This document shows positions 15,617-21,983 of a stretch of DNA of 51,114 bases, in pieces. The stretch is from Kitasatospora sp. DSM 101779. GTDB lineage: Bacteria > Actinomycetota > Actinomycetes > Streptomycetales > Streptomycetaceae. Under the pieces are notes generated by a model that saw nothing but the letters and a program-made list of their open reading frames with translations, made no database searches and was not told the DNA's origin. Where the stretch lies: contig NZ_JAHTIK010000001.1 in the NCBI RefSeq assembly GCF_025655475.1, forward strand, positions 2,174,309 through 2,225,422, written 5' to 3'. The number at the start of each line of letters is the position of its first letter. Within the stretch, counting starts at the first letter, position 1. The translations under genes were made by a program, and so were the position numbers.

Positions 15617-16405
15617 TCAGGTGGTGGCGGGACGGCCGGTGGCGGCCTCCAGCAGGGCCCGGGTGTACGGGTGGGCGGGTGCGTCCCAGAGCTCGGCGGC
15701 CGGGCCTTCCTCCAGCACCCGGCCCTGCCGCAGCACGAGCACCCGGTGGGCGAGGTGCCGGACGACCGCAAGGTCGTGGGAGATGAACAGGTAGGCCAGG
15801 CCGTTGCTCTCCTGCAGGCCGGTCAGCAGGTCCAGCAGCCGGGCCTGCACACTGCGGTCCAGGGCCGAGGTCGGCTCGTCGCAGACCACCAGGTCGGGGC
15901 CGGTGGCGAGGGCGCGGGCCACCGCCACCCGCTGCAGCTGGCCGCCGGACAGCTCCCGCGGGAAGCGGCGGGCGAGGCCCGGTTCCAGGCCGACCTGGCG
16001 GAACAGCGCGGCGACCGCCTCGGGGCGCTCGCGGCGCGCAGTGCCGTGCAGGCGCAGCGCGAACGCGACGGCCTCGCCGACCCGCAGGGCCGGGTTGAGC
16101 GAACCTCGGGGGTGCTGCGGGACGAACTGCAGGCGGGCGCGGAGGGACCGGCCGGTGCGCCCGCGGAGGCGGTACGGGTCCTGGCCGGCGAAGCGGACGG
16201 TGCCGGCGTCGGGGGCGAGAAGGCCCAGCGCGAGCCGGGCGAGCGTCGACTTGCCGGAGCCGGACTCGCCGACCAGCCCGAGCGTCTCGCCGGCGGCGAC
16301 GGAGAGGGAGACCTGCTGCACGGCCGGGCGGCCCGCGAAGTGTTTTGTCACCTTGTCGACTTGGAGGAGCGGGGCGCTCGCGGGGGCGGTACCGGCCGGG
16401 GTCAT
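15617..16405 (-). CDS. ABC transporter ATP-binding protein (DppF-like)
   Basis: A 262-residue ATPase with all motifs: Walker A GESGSGKSTLA (about residues 45-55), signature LSGGQLQRVAVARAL, Walker B LVVCDEPTSALD and H-loop ISHDLAVVRHLA. The C-terminal oligopeptide-transporter extension contains PAHPYTRALLEA. One of two ATPases of the heterodimeric importer. An 88-base gap without obvious genes separates it from the partner ATPase upstream. Confidence 0.94.
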   Translation of the reverse strand: MTPAGTAPASAPLLQVDKVTKHFAGRPAVQQVSLSVAAGETLGLVGESGSGKSTLARLALGLLAPDAGTVRFAGQDPYRLRGRTGRSLRARLQFVPQHPRGSLNPALRVGEAVAFALRLHGTARRERPEAVAALFRQVGLEPGLARRFPRELSGGQLQRVAVARALATGPDLVVCDEPTSALDRSVQARLLDLLTGLQESNGLAYLFISHDLAVVRHLAHRVLVLRQGRVLEEGPAAELWDAPAHPYTRALLEAATGRPATT

Positions 16406-16493
16406 CGGACGGCCCTCGGTACGGTGACCGCCCTTCCGAGCCGCGCATGTGCCTGCGCCGCTGGGACGCGCCCCTCGGTCCTGCTCGCTGCGG

Positions 16494-17273
16494 TCATCGG
16501 TCGGCTCCGGGCTCGGCGGCCACCAGGGCGGTGGTGAAGGGGTGTTCGGGGTCGGCGAGGATGCGGGTGGCGGGGCCGCGTTCGACGATGCGGCCGGTGC
16601 GCATGACGGCGATCTCACCGCCGATCCGGCGGGCGGCCGCCAGGTCGTGGGTGACGAGCAGCAGGGCGATCCCGCAGTCGTCGCGCAGGGTGCCGAACAG
16701 GTCGAGGATCCGGCCGCGGACCAAGGCGTCCAGGGCGGTGGTCGGCTCGTCGGCGACGAGGAGTTCGGGGCCGCAGGAGACCGCGATGGCGACGGCGGCC
16801 CGCTGACGGAGTCCGCCGGACAGCTCGTGCGGGTGGGCACGGGCGACCCGCTCCGGGTCGGGGACGCCGGCGGTGGCGAGCAGCCGCAGGGCGTCCGCAC
16901 GGGCGGCCCGGCGGGAGTCCGCGACCCGGTGGCGGCGCAGCACCTCGGTGATCTGCGGGCCGATCCGGCGGAGCGGGTCGAGCACGGCGGCGGGGTCCTG
17001 CGGGACGTAGCCGATGCGGCGGCCCCGGACCTTGCCGAGGGCGCGCTCGTCCAGGCCGAGCAGGTCGGTGCCGGCCAGCCGGATGCGGCCGGTGACGGCG
17101 GCGCCGCGGCCGGGCAGTCCGAGAACGGTGCGGGCGACGGTGGTCTTGCCGCTGCCGGACTCACCGAGCAGCACCAGGGCTTCGCCCGCCGCGAGGTCGA
17201 GCGAGACCCTGTCGGCGGCGCGGACGCCGCCCGGGTGGATGACGGTCAGGTCGTCGACGCGGAGCAGGCTCAT
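16494..17273 (-). CDS. ABC transporter ATP-binding protein (DppD-like)
   Basis: A 259-residue ATPase: Walker A GESGSGKTTVARTVLG, Q-loop VPQDPAAVLDPL, signature LSGGLRQRAAVAIAV, Walker B LLVADEPTTALD, H-loop THDLAAARRI, and a PEHPFTTALV tail. The QDP.A.L.P pattern marks the DppD/OppD half. It is co-translated with the permease before it (ATGA overlap at 17270-17273). It partners the ATPase at 15617-16405. Confidence 0.94.
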   Translation of the reverse strand: MSLLRVDDLTVIHPGGVRAADRVSLDLAAGEALVLLGESGSGKTTVARTVLGLPGRGAAVTGRIRLAGTDLLGLDERALGKVRGRRIGYVPQDPAAVLDPLRRIGPQITEVLRRHRVADSRRAARADALRLLATAGVPDPERVARAHPHELSGGLRQRAAVAIAVSCGPELLVADEPTTALDALVRGRILDLFGTLRDDCGIALLLVTHDLAAARRIGGEIAVMRTGRIVERGPATRILADPEHPFTTALVAAEPGADR

Positions 17274-18112
17274 CGGACGGCCTCCGGCAACAGAGCGCCG
17301 CGGTCGCCGATCCGCTGCCGCAGCCCCTCGCCGAGGGTGGTGAACACCACCGAGACGGCGAGGACGGCCAGACCGGGCAGGACCGCGGGCCACGGGTGGG
17401 TGAAGAGCGCGGGCCGCAGCTCGTCGAGCATGGCGCCCCACTCGGGGGTGGGCGGGGCGACGCCGAGGCCGAGGAAGGCGAGCCCGGCCGCGTACGCCAC
17501 GGCGAGTCCGACCAGGGAGGAGGCGTAGACCAGGACCACCGGGGCGACCACCGGGACGACCTGGCGGAGCACCAGGGCGAGCGGGCCGGCACCGGAGACC
17601 CGGGCGGCCTCCAGGTACTCGGCGGTACGGATCCGCCGGACCTCGGTGAAGGCGACCCGCGCGACCGCCGGGGTGAGCACCACGGAGAGCGCGAGCACGG
17701 TGGCGCCGAGGCCGGGCCTCAGCAGGGTGGCGACGGCGATGGCGAGCAGCACCCCGGGGAAGGCGTAGAGCACGTCGAGGGTGCGCAGCAGGGCCTGTTC
17801 GAGGACGCGCCCGCCGAGGCCGGCAGTGGTGCCGATCAGGGTGCCGGCGGCGGTCGCGGCGGCGACCGGGATGAGGCCGCCGGTGAGCGAGGCCCGGCCG
17901 GCCCAGATCAGCCGGCTGAGCAGGTCGCGGCCCTGGCCGTCGGTGCCGAGGAGGTGCCCGGGGGCACCGGGGTCGAGGAGGCGGTCCTGCAGCCGGCCGG
18001 CGGCCGGGTCGTACGGGGCGAGCAGCGGTGCGGCGGCGGCGACCAGGACGATCAGCAGGGCGAGGGCGGCGGGGACGGCGACCGCCGGGTCGCGGAGCGG
18101 GCTGCGGGCCAC
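17270..18112 (-). CDS. ABC transporter permease (DppC-like)
   Basis: A 280-residue inner-membrane permease with about six helices. The N-terminal helix is followed by the DppC-type periplasmic segment HLLGTDGQGRDLLSRLIWAGR. The EAA loop that couples to the ATPase reads YLEAARVSGAGPLALVLRQVVP. It ends with LAFLGLGVAPPTPEWGAML, typical of the family. GTG 18112 has GAGGAG five bases upstream. One base separates the two permease genes. Confidence 0.93.
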   Translation of the reverse strand: MARSPLRDPAVAVPAALALLIVLVAAAAPLLAPYDPAAGRLQDRLLDPGAPGHLLGTDGQGRDLLSRLIWAGRASLTGGLIPVAAATAAGTLIGTTAGLGGRVLEQALLRTLDVLYAFPGVLLAIAVATLLRPGLGATVLALSVVLTPAVARVAFTEVRRIRTAEYLEAARVSGAGPLALVLRQVVPVVAPVVLVYASSLVGLAVAYAAGLAFLGLGVAPPTPEWGAMLDELRPALFTHPWPAVLPGLAVLAVSVVFTTLGEGLRQRIGDRGALLPEAVR

Positions 18113-18113
18113 C

Positions 18114-19058
18114 TCAGCTCCTCGTCCGCGGGTCGACGGCGGCGTGCGCGGTGTCGACGAGCAGGTTGACGCCGACGAACGCCGCCGCGACGACCAGCAC
18201 CCCGCCCTGGACGAGCGGCAGGTCCCGGGCGGCGAGCGCGTCGTACAGCAGACGGCCGAGACCGGGCCGGGCGAACAGGGTCTCCACGAAGACCACCCCC
18301 TCCAGCAGGTAGGCGAGTTGCAGGCCGCCGATGGCGAGCAGGGCGGGCGAGGCGTTGTGCGCGCAGTGCCGCAGGACGGCGGCCCGGGAGAGGCCGCGGG
18401 CGCGCAGCCCGTCGGCGAGGTCCCCGGCGAGCACCGAGCCGAGCGCGGCGCGGAAGACCCGGGCCGTGAGGCCGAGCGGGACGAGCGCGGCCGCCACGGC
18501 GGGCAGCACCAGGTGCCGGGCGAGGTCCGCGAAGCCGCCGTCACCGAAGACGTCGTGGGTGCCGCCCGCGGGCAGCCAGCGCAGCCGTACCGCGACCACC
18601 GCGATCAGCACCAGCGCCACCGAGTACTGCGGGGCGGAGACGGCGAGCGTCGTCGCCGCGCCGGACAGCCGGCCGAGCGGGCCGGGCGGGCGCAGCGCGC
18701 CGACGGCGCCGAGCAGCACACCGCCCACCAGCACCAGCAGGAAGGCGGCGGCGGTGAGGACCAGGGTCTGGCCGATCGCCGGGAGCAGCAGCCCGCCGAC
18801 CGGCCGCTGGTCGGCGATCGAGGTGCCGAGGTCGCCGCCCAGGGCGTGCCGCAGCCAGGAGAGGTAGCGCAGCGGCAGCGGGCGGTCCAGGCCGAGCCGG
18901 GCGGAGAGTTCGGCGCGGGCCTCCGGCGGTGCGCCGGGGCCGAGGAAGGCGGCGACCGGGTCGCCGGGGACGAGCGCAACGGTCGCGAAGACCACCACGG
19001 TGACGCCGAGCAGGGTCGGCACGGCCAACAGCAGTCGGCGGAGCAGAAATCCGGTCAC
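18114..19058 (-). CDS. ABC transporter permease (DppB-like)
   Basis: A 314-residue permease: first helix LLLAVPTLLGVTVVVFATVALVPGDP, then the DppB segment LGLDRPLPLRYLSWLRHALGGDLGTS. The EAA loop is DGLRARGLSRAAVLRHCAHNA, and VVFVETLFARPGLGRLLYDALAARD lies near the end. GTG 19058 has GGAGGG nine bases upstream. The longer in-frame reading to 19169 is Arg/Pro-rich and lacks family features. First transporter gene of the operon, with a small overlapping ORF just before it. Confidence 0.92.
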   Translation of the reverse strand: MTGFLLRRLLLAVPTLLGVTVVVFATVALVPGDPVAAFLGPGAPPEARAELSARLGLDRPLPLRYLSWLRHALGGDLGTSIADQRPVGGLLLPAIGQTLVLTAAAFLLVLVGGVLLGAVGALRPPGPLGRLSGAATTLAVSAPQYSVALVLIAVVAVRLRWLPAGGTHDVFGDGGFADLARHLVLPAVAAALVPLGLTARVFRAALGSVLAGDLADGLRARGLSRAAVLRHCAHNASPALLAIGGLQLAYLLEGVVFVETLFARPGLGRLLYDALAARDLPLVQGGVLVVAAAFVGVNLLVDTAHAAVDPRTRS

Positions 19059-19111
19059 CCGCCGGCCCTCCGGGGCGGGGCGCCGGGGCGGACGGCGGGC
19101 GGGGTGGGCAT
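19055..19111 (-). CDS. Possible 18-residue leader ORF of the ABC operon
   Basis: MPTPPAVRPGAPPRRAGG is encoded from ATG 19111, with GGAAGGA about nine bases upstream. Its stop codon (19055-19057) directly abuts the GTG of the first permease gene. The peptide is Pro/Arg-rich and lacks Cys, so it is not an obvious cysteine-sensing leader. Its value may be translational coupling of the operon. It could be chance; the ribosome site and exact abutment are the only support. Confidence 0.3.
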   Translation of the reverse strand: MPTPPAVRPGAPPRRAGG

Positions 19112-19323
19112 GGCGGGGTGTCCTTCCGGGCGGTGCGGGATGCGGGGGCGGGCGGCGGCGGCGGGGCACGGGCCTGCGGCGTTCACTGTGAGGAAGGTTG
19201 CGGACCGGCGGCGCGGACAGCCAGTCAGGAGTTCATGCTGATACCGGCGGTCATAGGAGCAGGTACCGGGAGAGCGGGGACCCCCTGTGCGGATGCCCCG
19301 GCCGCCGGAGGTCTGTCCCGTCC

Positions 19324-19353
19324 TTGACCTGCTGCGAGAGCCGGACCTAGGGT
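19324..19353 (+). promoter_or_regulatory. Candidate promoter facing the 32-residue ORF and the regulator
   Basis: TTGACC (19324-19329) and TAGGGT (19348-19353) are 18 bases apart, a common Streptomyces housekeeping promoter form. The predicted start falls at about 19360, exactly on the ATG of a 32-codon ORF, which implies a leaderless transcript reading on toward the regulator at 19666. Confidence 0.5.
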
Positions 19354-19359
19354 TCTCGT

Positions 19360-19458
19360 ATGGCATATCGGCGGACCGACTTCACCCTGGTCGGGATCGG
19401 CGGCTCGTGGCACCGCAGGTGCTTCGACGAGCTGTGTCCGCTGCGCTCCCCGCGCTGA
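19360..19458 (+). CDS. Possible leaderless 32-residue small protein
   Basis: ATG 19360 opens a 32-codon frame ending at TGA 19456. The peptide starts MAYRRTDFTLVGIGGS and continues with WHRRCFDELC and LRSPR, so it has two Cys and a basic character. Third codon positions are almost all G or C, as in real genes here. There is no ribosome site, but the promoter at 19324-19353 predicts transcription starting at this ATG, so translation would be leaderless. It is not homologous to anything I recognise. Alternatively it is just the untranslated leader of the regulator. Confidence 0.4.
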   Translation: MAYRRTDFTLVGIGGSWHRRCFDELCPLRSPR

Positions 19459-19621
19459 CCGCCCGGCTCACGTCCGCTGCCCGTTCAGCGCCCCTCCTCC
19501 TTCCGGGACCGCCCCGGCCCGCCGTCTCCGTGTCCGGAGCCCGGCCCGCCCGTCGGCGGCTCCCTGCCGTTGCGCCGCGCCCGTCCGGCCGGCCCGCCAC
19601 CTCCGAGGGGACCGCACCGCC

Positions 19622-19678
19622 ATGCCGTACCGCACCGACTCGCCCTCCGCCCAGGGGGGTTCGCCGTGGCAGCACTGA
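19622..19678 (+). CDS. Possible 18-residue leader ORF overlapping the regulator
   Basis: MPYRTDSPSAQGGSPWQH is encoded from ATG 19622 behind a GAGGGG ribosome site (about 19605-19610). It ends at 19678, twelve bases inside the regulator gene that starts at GTG 19666. The overlap would allow coupled translation. Only the ribosome site and position support it. Confidence 0.3.
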   Translation: MPYRTDSPSAQGGSPWQH

Positions 19679-20571
19679 CCCAGCTGACCGCGCCGACCGG
19701 TCCGCGCAACTGCCGGCACCCGATCCGCCGCACCCCGCGCAGCACCACCGCCGCACCGGCGGAGGCCCTGCACACCGAGATCGACAACCCGCTCGACCTG
19801 CTGGCTGGCCACCAACTGCTCGCCGAACCGGCCGCCGCGCCGCCGGGCAGACCGGGCGCCGCGGCCACCGACTGCGGCTGCGGCCACCCGGTCTGCCCGG
19901 GCAACGGCCACCAGGCCGACGCCGTACGGGTGTTCCTCGTCGAACGGCACCCGGTGGCGGCGGCCGGACTGCGCTCCGTGCTCTCCACCGTGCCCGGCCT
20001 GACGGTGGCCGGCTCCGCCGCAGACCCGCTGCGCGCCGTACCGGCGGTCCGGCGGGTGCACCCCGACGTCGTCCTGCTCGGCCGCGGCAACAGCCTCGGC
20101 GAGGACCTGGCCGCGGTGGCGGCACTGCGCGGACCGGACGGCGCCCCGGACGCCCGGGTGCTGCTGCTGCGCCGCGCCGAGTCCACCGCCGAGGCCAGCC
20201 GGATCCTGCTGGCCGGCGCCAGCGGCTGCTTCCCGCTCGACCTGCCGGAGGAACGGATCATCGCGGCCGTCCAACTCGCCGCCGCCGGAGGATCGGTGTT
20301 CCTCCCGGCGCCGCCCGCGGCACGCACCCACCCGGCCCAGCCGCCGGGCCACGCCGCCGAACCGCCGCCGCAGCAGGTCGGGCTGACCGCACGCGAACGC
20401 GAGGTGCTCGCCAAGCTCGCCCTCGGCCTCAGCAACGCCGAGATAGGCCGCGAACTCGCCCTCGCCGAAGCCACCGTGAAGAAGCACCTCACCCAGGCCA
20501 TGCGCAAGACGGGCCACTCGGACCGCCTGCGCGCCGCCCTCTACGCCCACCGCCACGGCCTCACGGGCTGA
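19666..20571 (+). CDS. Orphan NarL/LuxR-type regulator with degenerate receiver
   Basis: A 301-residue protein from GTG 19666 (GGGGGG six bases before). Residues ~80-185 fold like a response-regulator receiver (VRVFLVERHPVAAAGL...HPDVVLLGRG), but the acidic pair (normally DD) is ER and the phosphoacceptor Asp after VVLL is Gly, so it should not be phosphorylated. The C-terminal LuxR HTH is intact: LTAREREVLAKLALG, NAEIGRELALAEATVKKHL. The N-terminal tail contains CGCGHPVCPGNGH, a Cys/His cluster that could bind metal. No kinase gene is adjacent. Atypical receivers are common among Streptomyces pathway regulators. It may regulate the divergent ABC operon or the gene cluster downstream. Confidence 0.82.
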   Translation: MAALTQLTAPTGPRNCRHPIRRTPRSTTAAPAEALHTEIDNPLDLLAGHQLLAEPAAAPPGRPGAAATDCGCGHPVCPGNGHQADAVRVFLVERHPVAAAGLRSVLSTVPGLTVAGSAADPLRAVPAVRRVHPDVVLLGRGNSLGEDLAAVAALRGPDGAPDARVLLLRRAESTAEASRILLAGASGCFPLDLPEERIIAAVQLAAAGGSVFLPAPPAARTHPAQPPGHAAEPPPQQVGLTAREREVLAKLALGLSNAEIGRELALAEATVKKHLTQAMRKTGHSDRLRAALYAHRHGLTG

Positions 20572-20617
20572 CCCGGAGGGCAAGCGCCGACGGGCAGCAA
20601 CCCAGGGGCGCGCCCCC

Positions 20618-20814
20618 CTGCACAGAAGGCAACCTTCGGACCCGGCTGAAACAGCACCGATCCAGACGGCAAGCCACAGGGGGCGGGGGGGGGACTGCGC
20701 AATCAGCGAGCGGGCAACCTGGCAACTACGGCCAACCAGAGGTCGCCAGGCGACCCGCATCCCAAATTGCGCAGCTCTCCCCAGCTTTCAGCCGGGAGGC
20801 ACCCCCACGCGCCC
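20618..20814. repeat. Hairpin repeat element, copy 1
   Basis: Begins CTGCACAGAAGGCAACC and ends in CACCCCCACGCGCCCC. It contains the perfect arms CTGCGCAAT (20695-20703) and ATTGCGCAG (20766-20774). Between them GCGGG..CCTGGC pairs with GCCAGG..CCCGC, and the flanking G-tract can pair with CTCCCC. The whole core therefore folds into one long hairpin. Almost the same sequence recurs 214 bases later. Confidence 0.85.
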
Positions 20815-20831
20815 CCGCTGTTGCTGCCCCA

Positions 20832-21027
20832 CTGCACAGAAGGCAACCTTCGGACCAGGCTGAAACAGCACCGGTCCAGACGGCAAGCCACAGGGGGCGG
20901 GGGGAACTGCGCAATCAGCGAGCGGGCAACCTGACGGCTTCGGCCAACCAGAGTTCGCCAGGCGACCCGCATCCCATATTGCGCAGCTCTCCCCAGCCTT
21001 CAGCCGGGAGGCACCCCCACGTGCCCC
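20832..21027. repeat. Hairpin repeat element, copy 2, with a third partial start
   Basis: Nearly base-for-base repeat of copy 1, with scattered substitutions and a shorter G-tract. The arms CTGCGCAAT (20907-20915) and ATTGCGCAG (20978-20986) are conserved. A third, more diverged beginning (CTGCCCGCAGGGGGCGACCTTCGG as two pieces, about 21040-21063) follows. Tandem duplication of an intergenic element. Confidence 0.85.
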
Positions 21028-21173
21028 TACGTGGCGCCCCTGCCCGCAGGGGGCGACCTTCGGAGCAATCGGTGGCGCCGATCGTCGCCCGGGGAGGCTC
21101 CGTTCGGGGCTTCTGACGGTGCTTCGGTGATTCGTAGCGTGGCCGCACCACGTCCAGCCGAAGGGAGAGCCCG

Positions 21174-21983
21174 ATGGGTGACGCGTCCGACGGCACCATC
21201 GCACACACCGGCGACCGGGCCGGCCCGGTCCCCCCGCACCTGCCCGCCACCATCGCCGTGCTGCCCGCCGACGACCGCGGCGGCGACCGCCCCGAACCGC
21301 AGCGTTCCCCGTACCGGTCGATGCCGGACGCCGAACGCTCGGCCCTGTGGCGGCGGCGTCTGCACGAGGCCGAGGCCGGCCTCACCCGCTACCTGGTCTC
21401 GCGCGGCGACGAGGTGCAACTGGCCGACTGGTTCGCCCTGCAGGCGGAGATCTTCGCCGACCTGCCGGATCCGGCGACCGCGCCTGCGGCCGAGTGGCAA
21501 CGGGTGTTCTTCCGCGGCCAGGCACTGATGGAGCGCTTCCTGGTCGCCCGGTACGGCGAGCCGGTGCTGGCGGAGTGGGCGCGGTCCAACGCCGAGGTGC
21601 ACCGCGAGGTCGAGCCGGACCTCGGCCGGGGCGCCGCCGACCCGATCCACCGGATCGCCAGGCAGGCCGAACTCTACGGCTCCGACTACGAGTTCGACGA
21701 CGAGCAGTCGCCCTCCGCGGACCGTGCGGTGCTCACCATCACGCACTGCGCGATCTGGGACTACCGGGAGAAGGCCCGCCGCACCGGTGTCCGGCTGACC
21801 CTGGCGTCCCCGTGCACGTACTGCACCGAGGCGCTGTCCGCGAACATCCGCGCCAAGGGCTTCCGGCCCTCGCACCGGCTGCGCAGCGGCCCGACCGGCC
21901 ACGGCTGCCGCTGGGAGGCAACCCGGCCTGACCGGGCCGAACTCCTCGACCGACAGAGCGACGACGAATCCCGGGAGTCCTGA
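21174..21983 (+). CDS. Cys-rich protein, possibly ATC-hydrolase-like; first gene of the five-gene cluster
   Basis: A 269-residue protein I do not firmly recognise. The first ~55 residues are disordered. Residues ~60-170 are helical (LWRRRLHEAEAGLTRYLVSRGDE, FFRGQALMERFLVARYG). The last part has a spaced Cys set, Cys192 (THCAIWDY), Cys214 and Cys217 (SPCTYC) and Cys245 (GHGCRWE). This pattern resembles L-2-amino-thiazoline-4-carboxylate hydrolase-type or metal-binding domains, but the match is by eye only. ATG 21174 follows AAGGGAG. Its stop overlaps the asparagine synthetase start (TGATG), so it belongs to that operon and may be a tailoring enzyme or a metal-dependent accessory protein. Confidence 0.6.
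   Translation: MGDASDGTIAHTGDRAGPVPPHLPATIAVLPADDRGGDRPEPQRSPYRSMPDAERSALWRRRLHEAEAGLTRYLVSRGDEVQLADWFALQAEIFADLPDPATAPAAEWQRVFFRGQALMERFLVARYGEPVLAEWARSNAEVHREVEPDLGRGAADPIHRIARQAELYGSDYEFDDEQSPSADRAVLTITHCAIWDYREKARRTGVRLTLASPCTYCTEALSANIRAKGFRPSHRLRSGPTGHGCRWEATRPDRAELLDRQSDDESRES

Larger units (their letters stand above)
20572..21173. other. 600-base intergenic region built of repeats
   Basis: No gene is supported here. Most of it is two copies of a ~195-base element plus the start of a third (listed separately). The frames open through it are shadows with low-complexity protein. The last 60 bases hold a weak promoter-like pair (CTGACG 21113-21118 and TAGCGT 21135-21140) and the ribosome site of the next gene. 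Confidence 0.7.

Noticed and set aside
11685..16448. Giant minus-strand open frame of 1587 codons
   Set aside because: Only its last 369 codons (the SsuD-like LLM) are real. The rest is Arg/Pro-rich and lies out of frame over four recognisable genes, as expected from high GC content.
20572..21116. Protein-coding reading through the repeat region
   Set aside because: The frame repeats with the DNA and gives low-complexity sequence. The hairpin structure explains the conservation.
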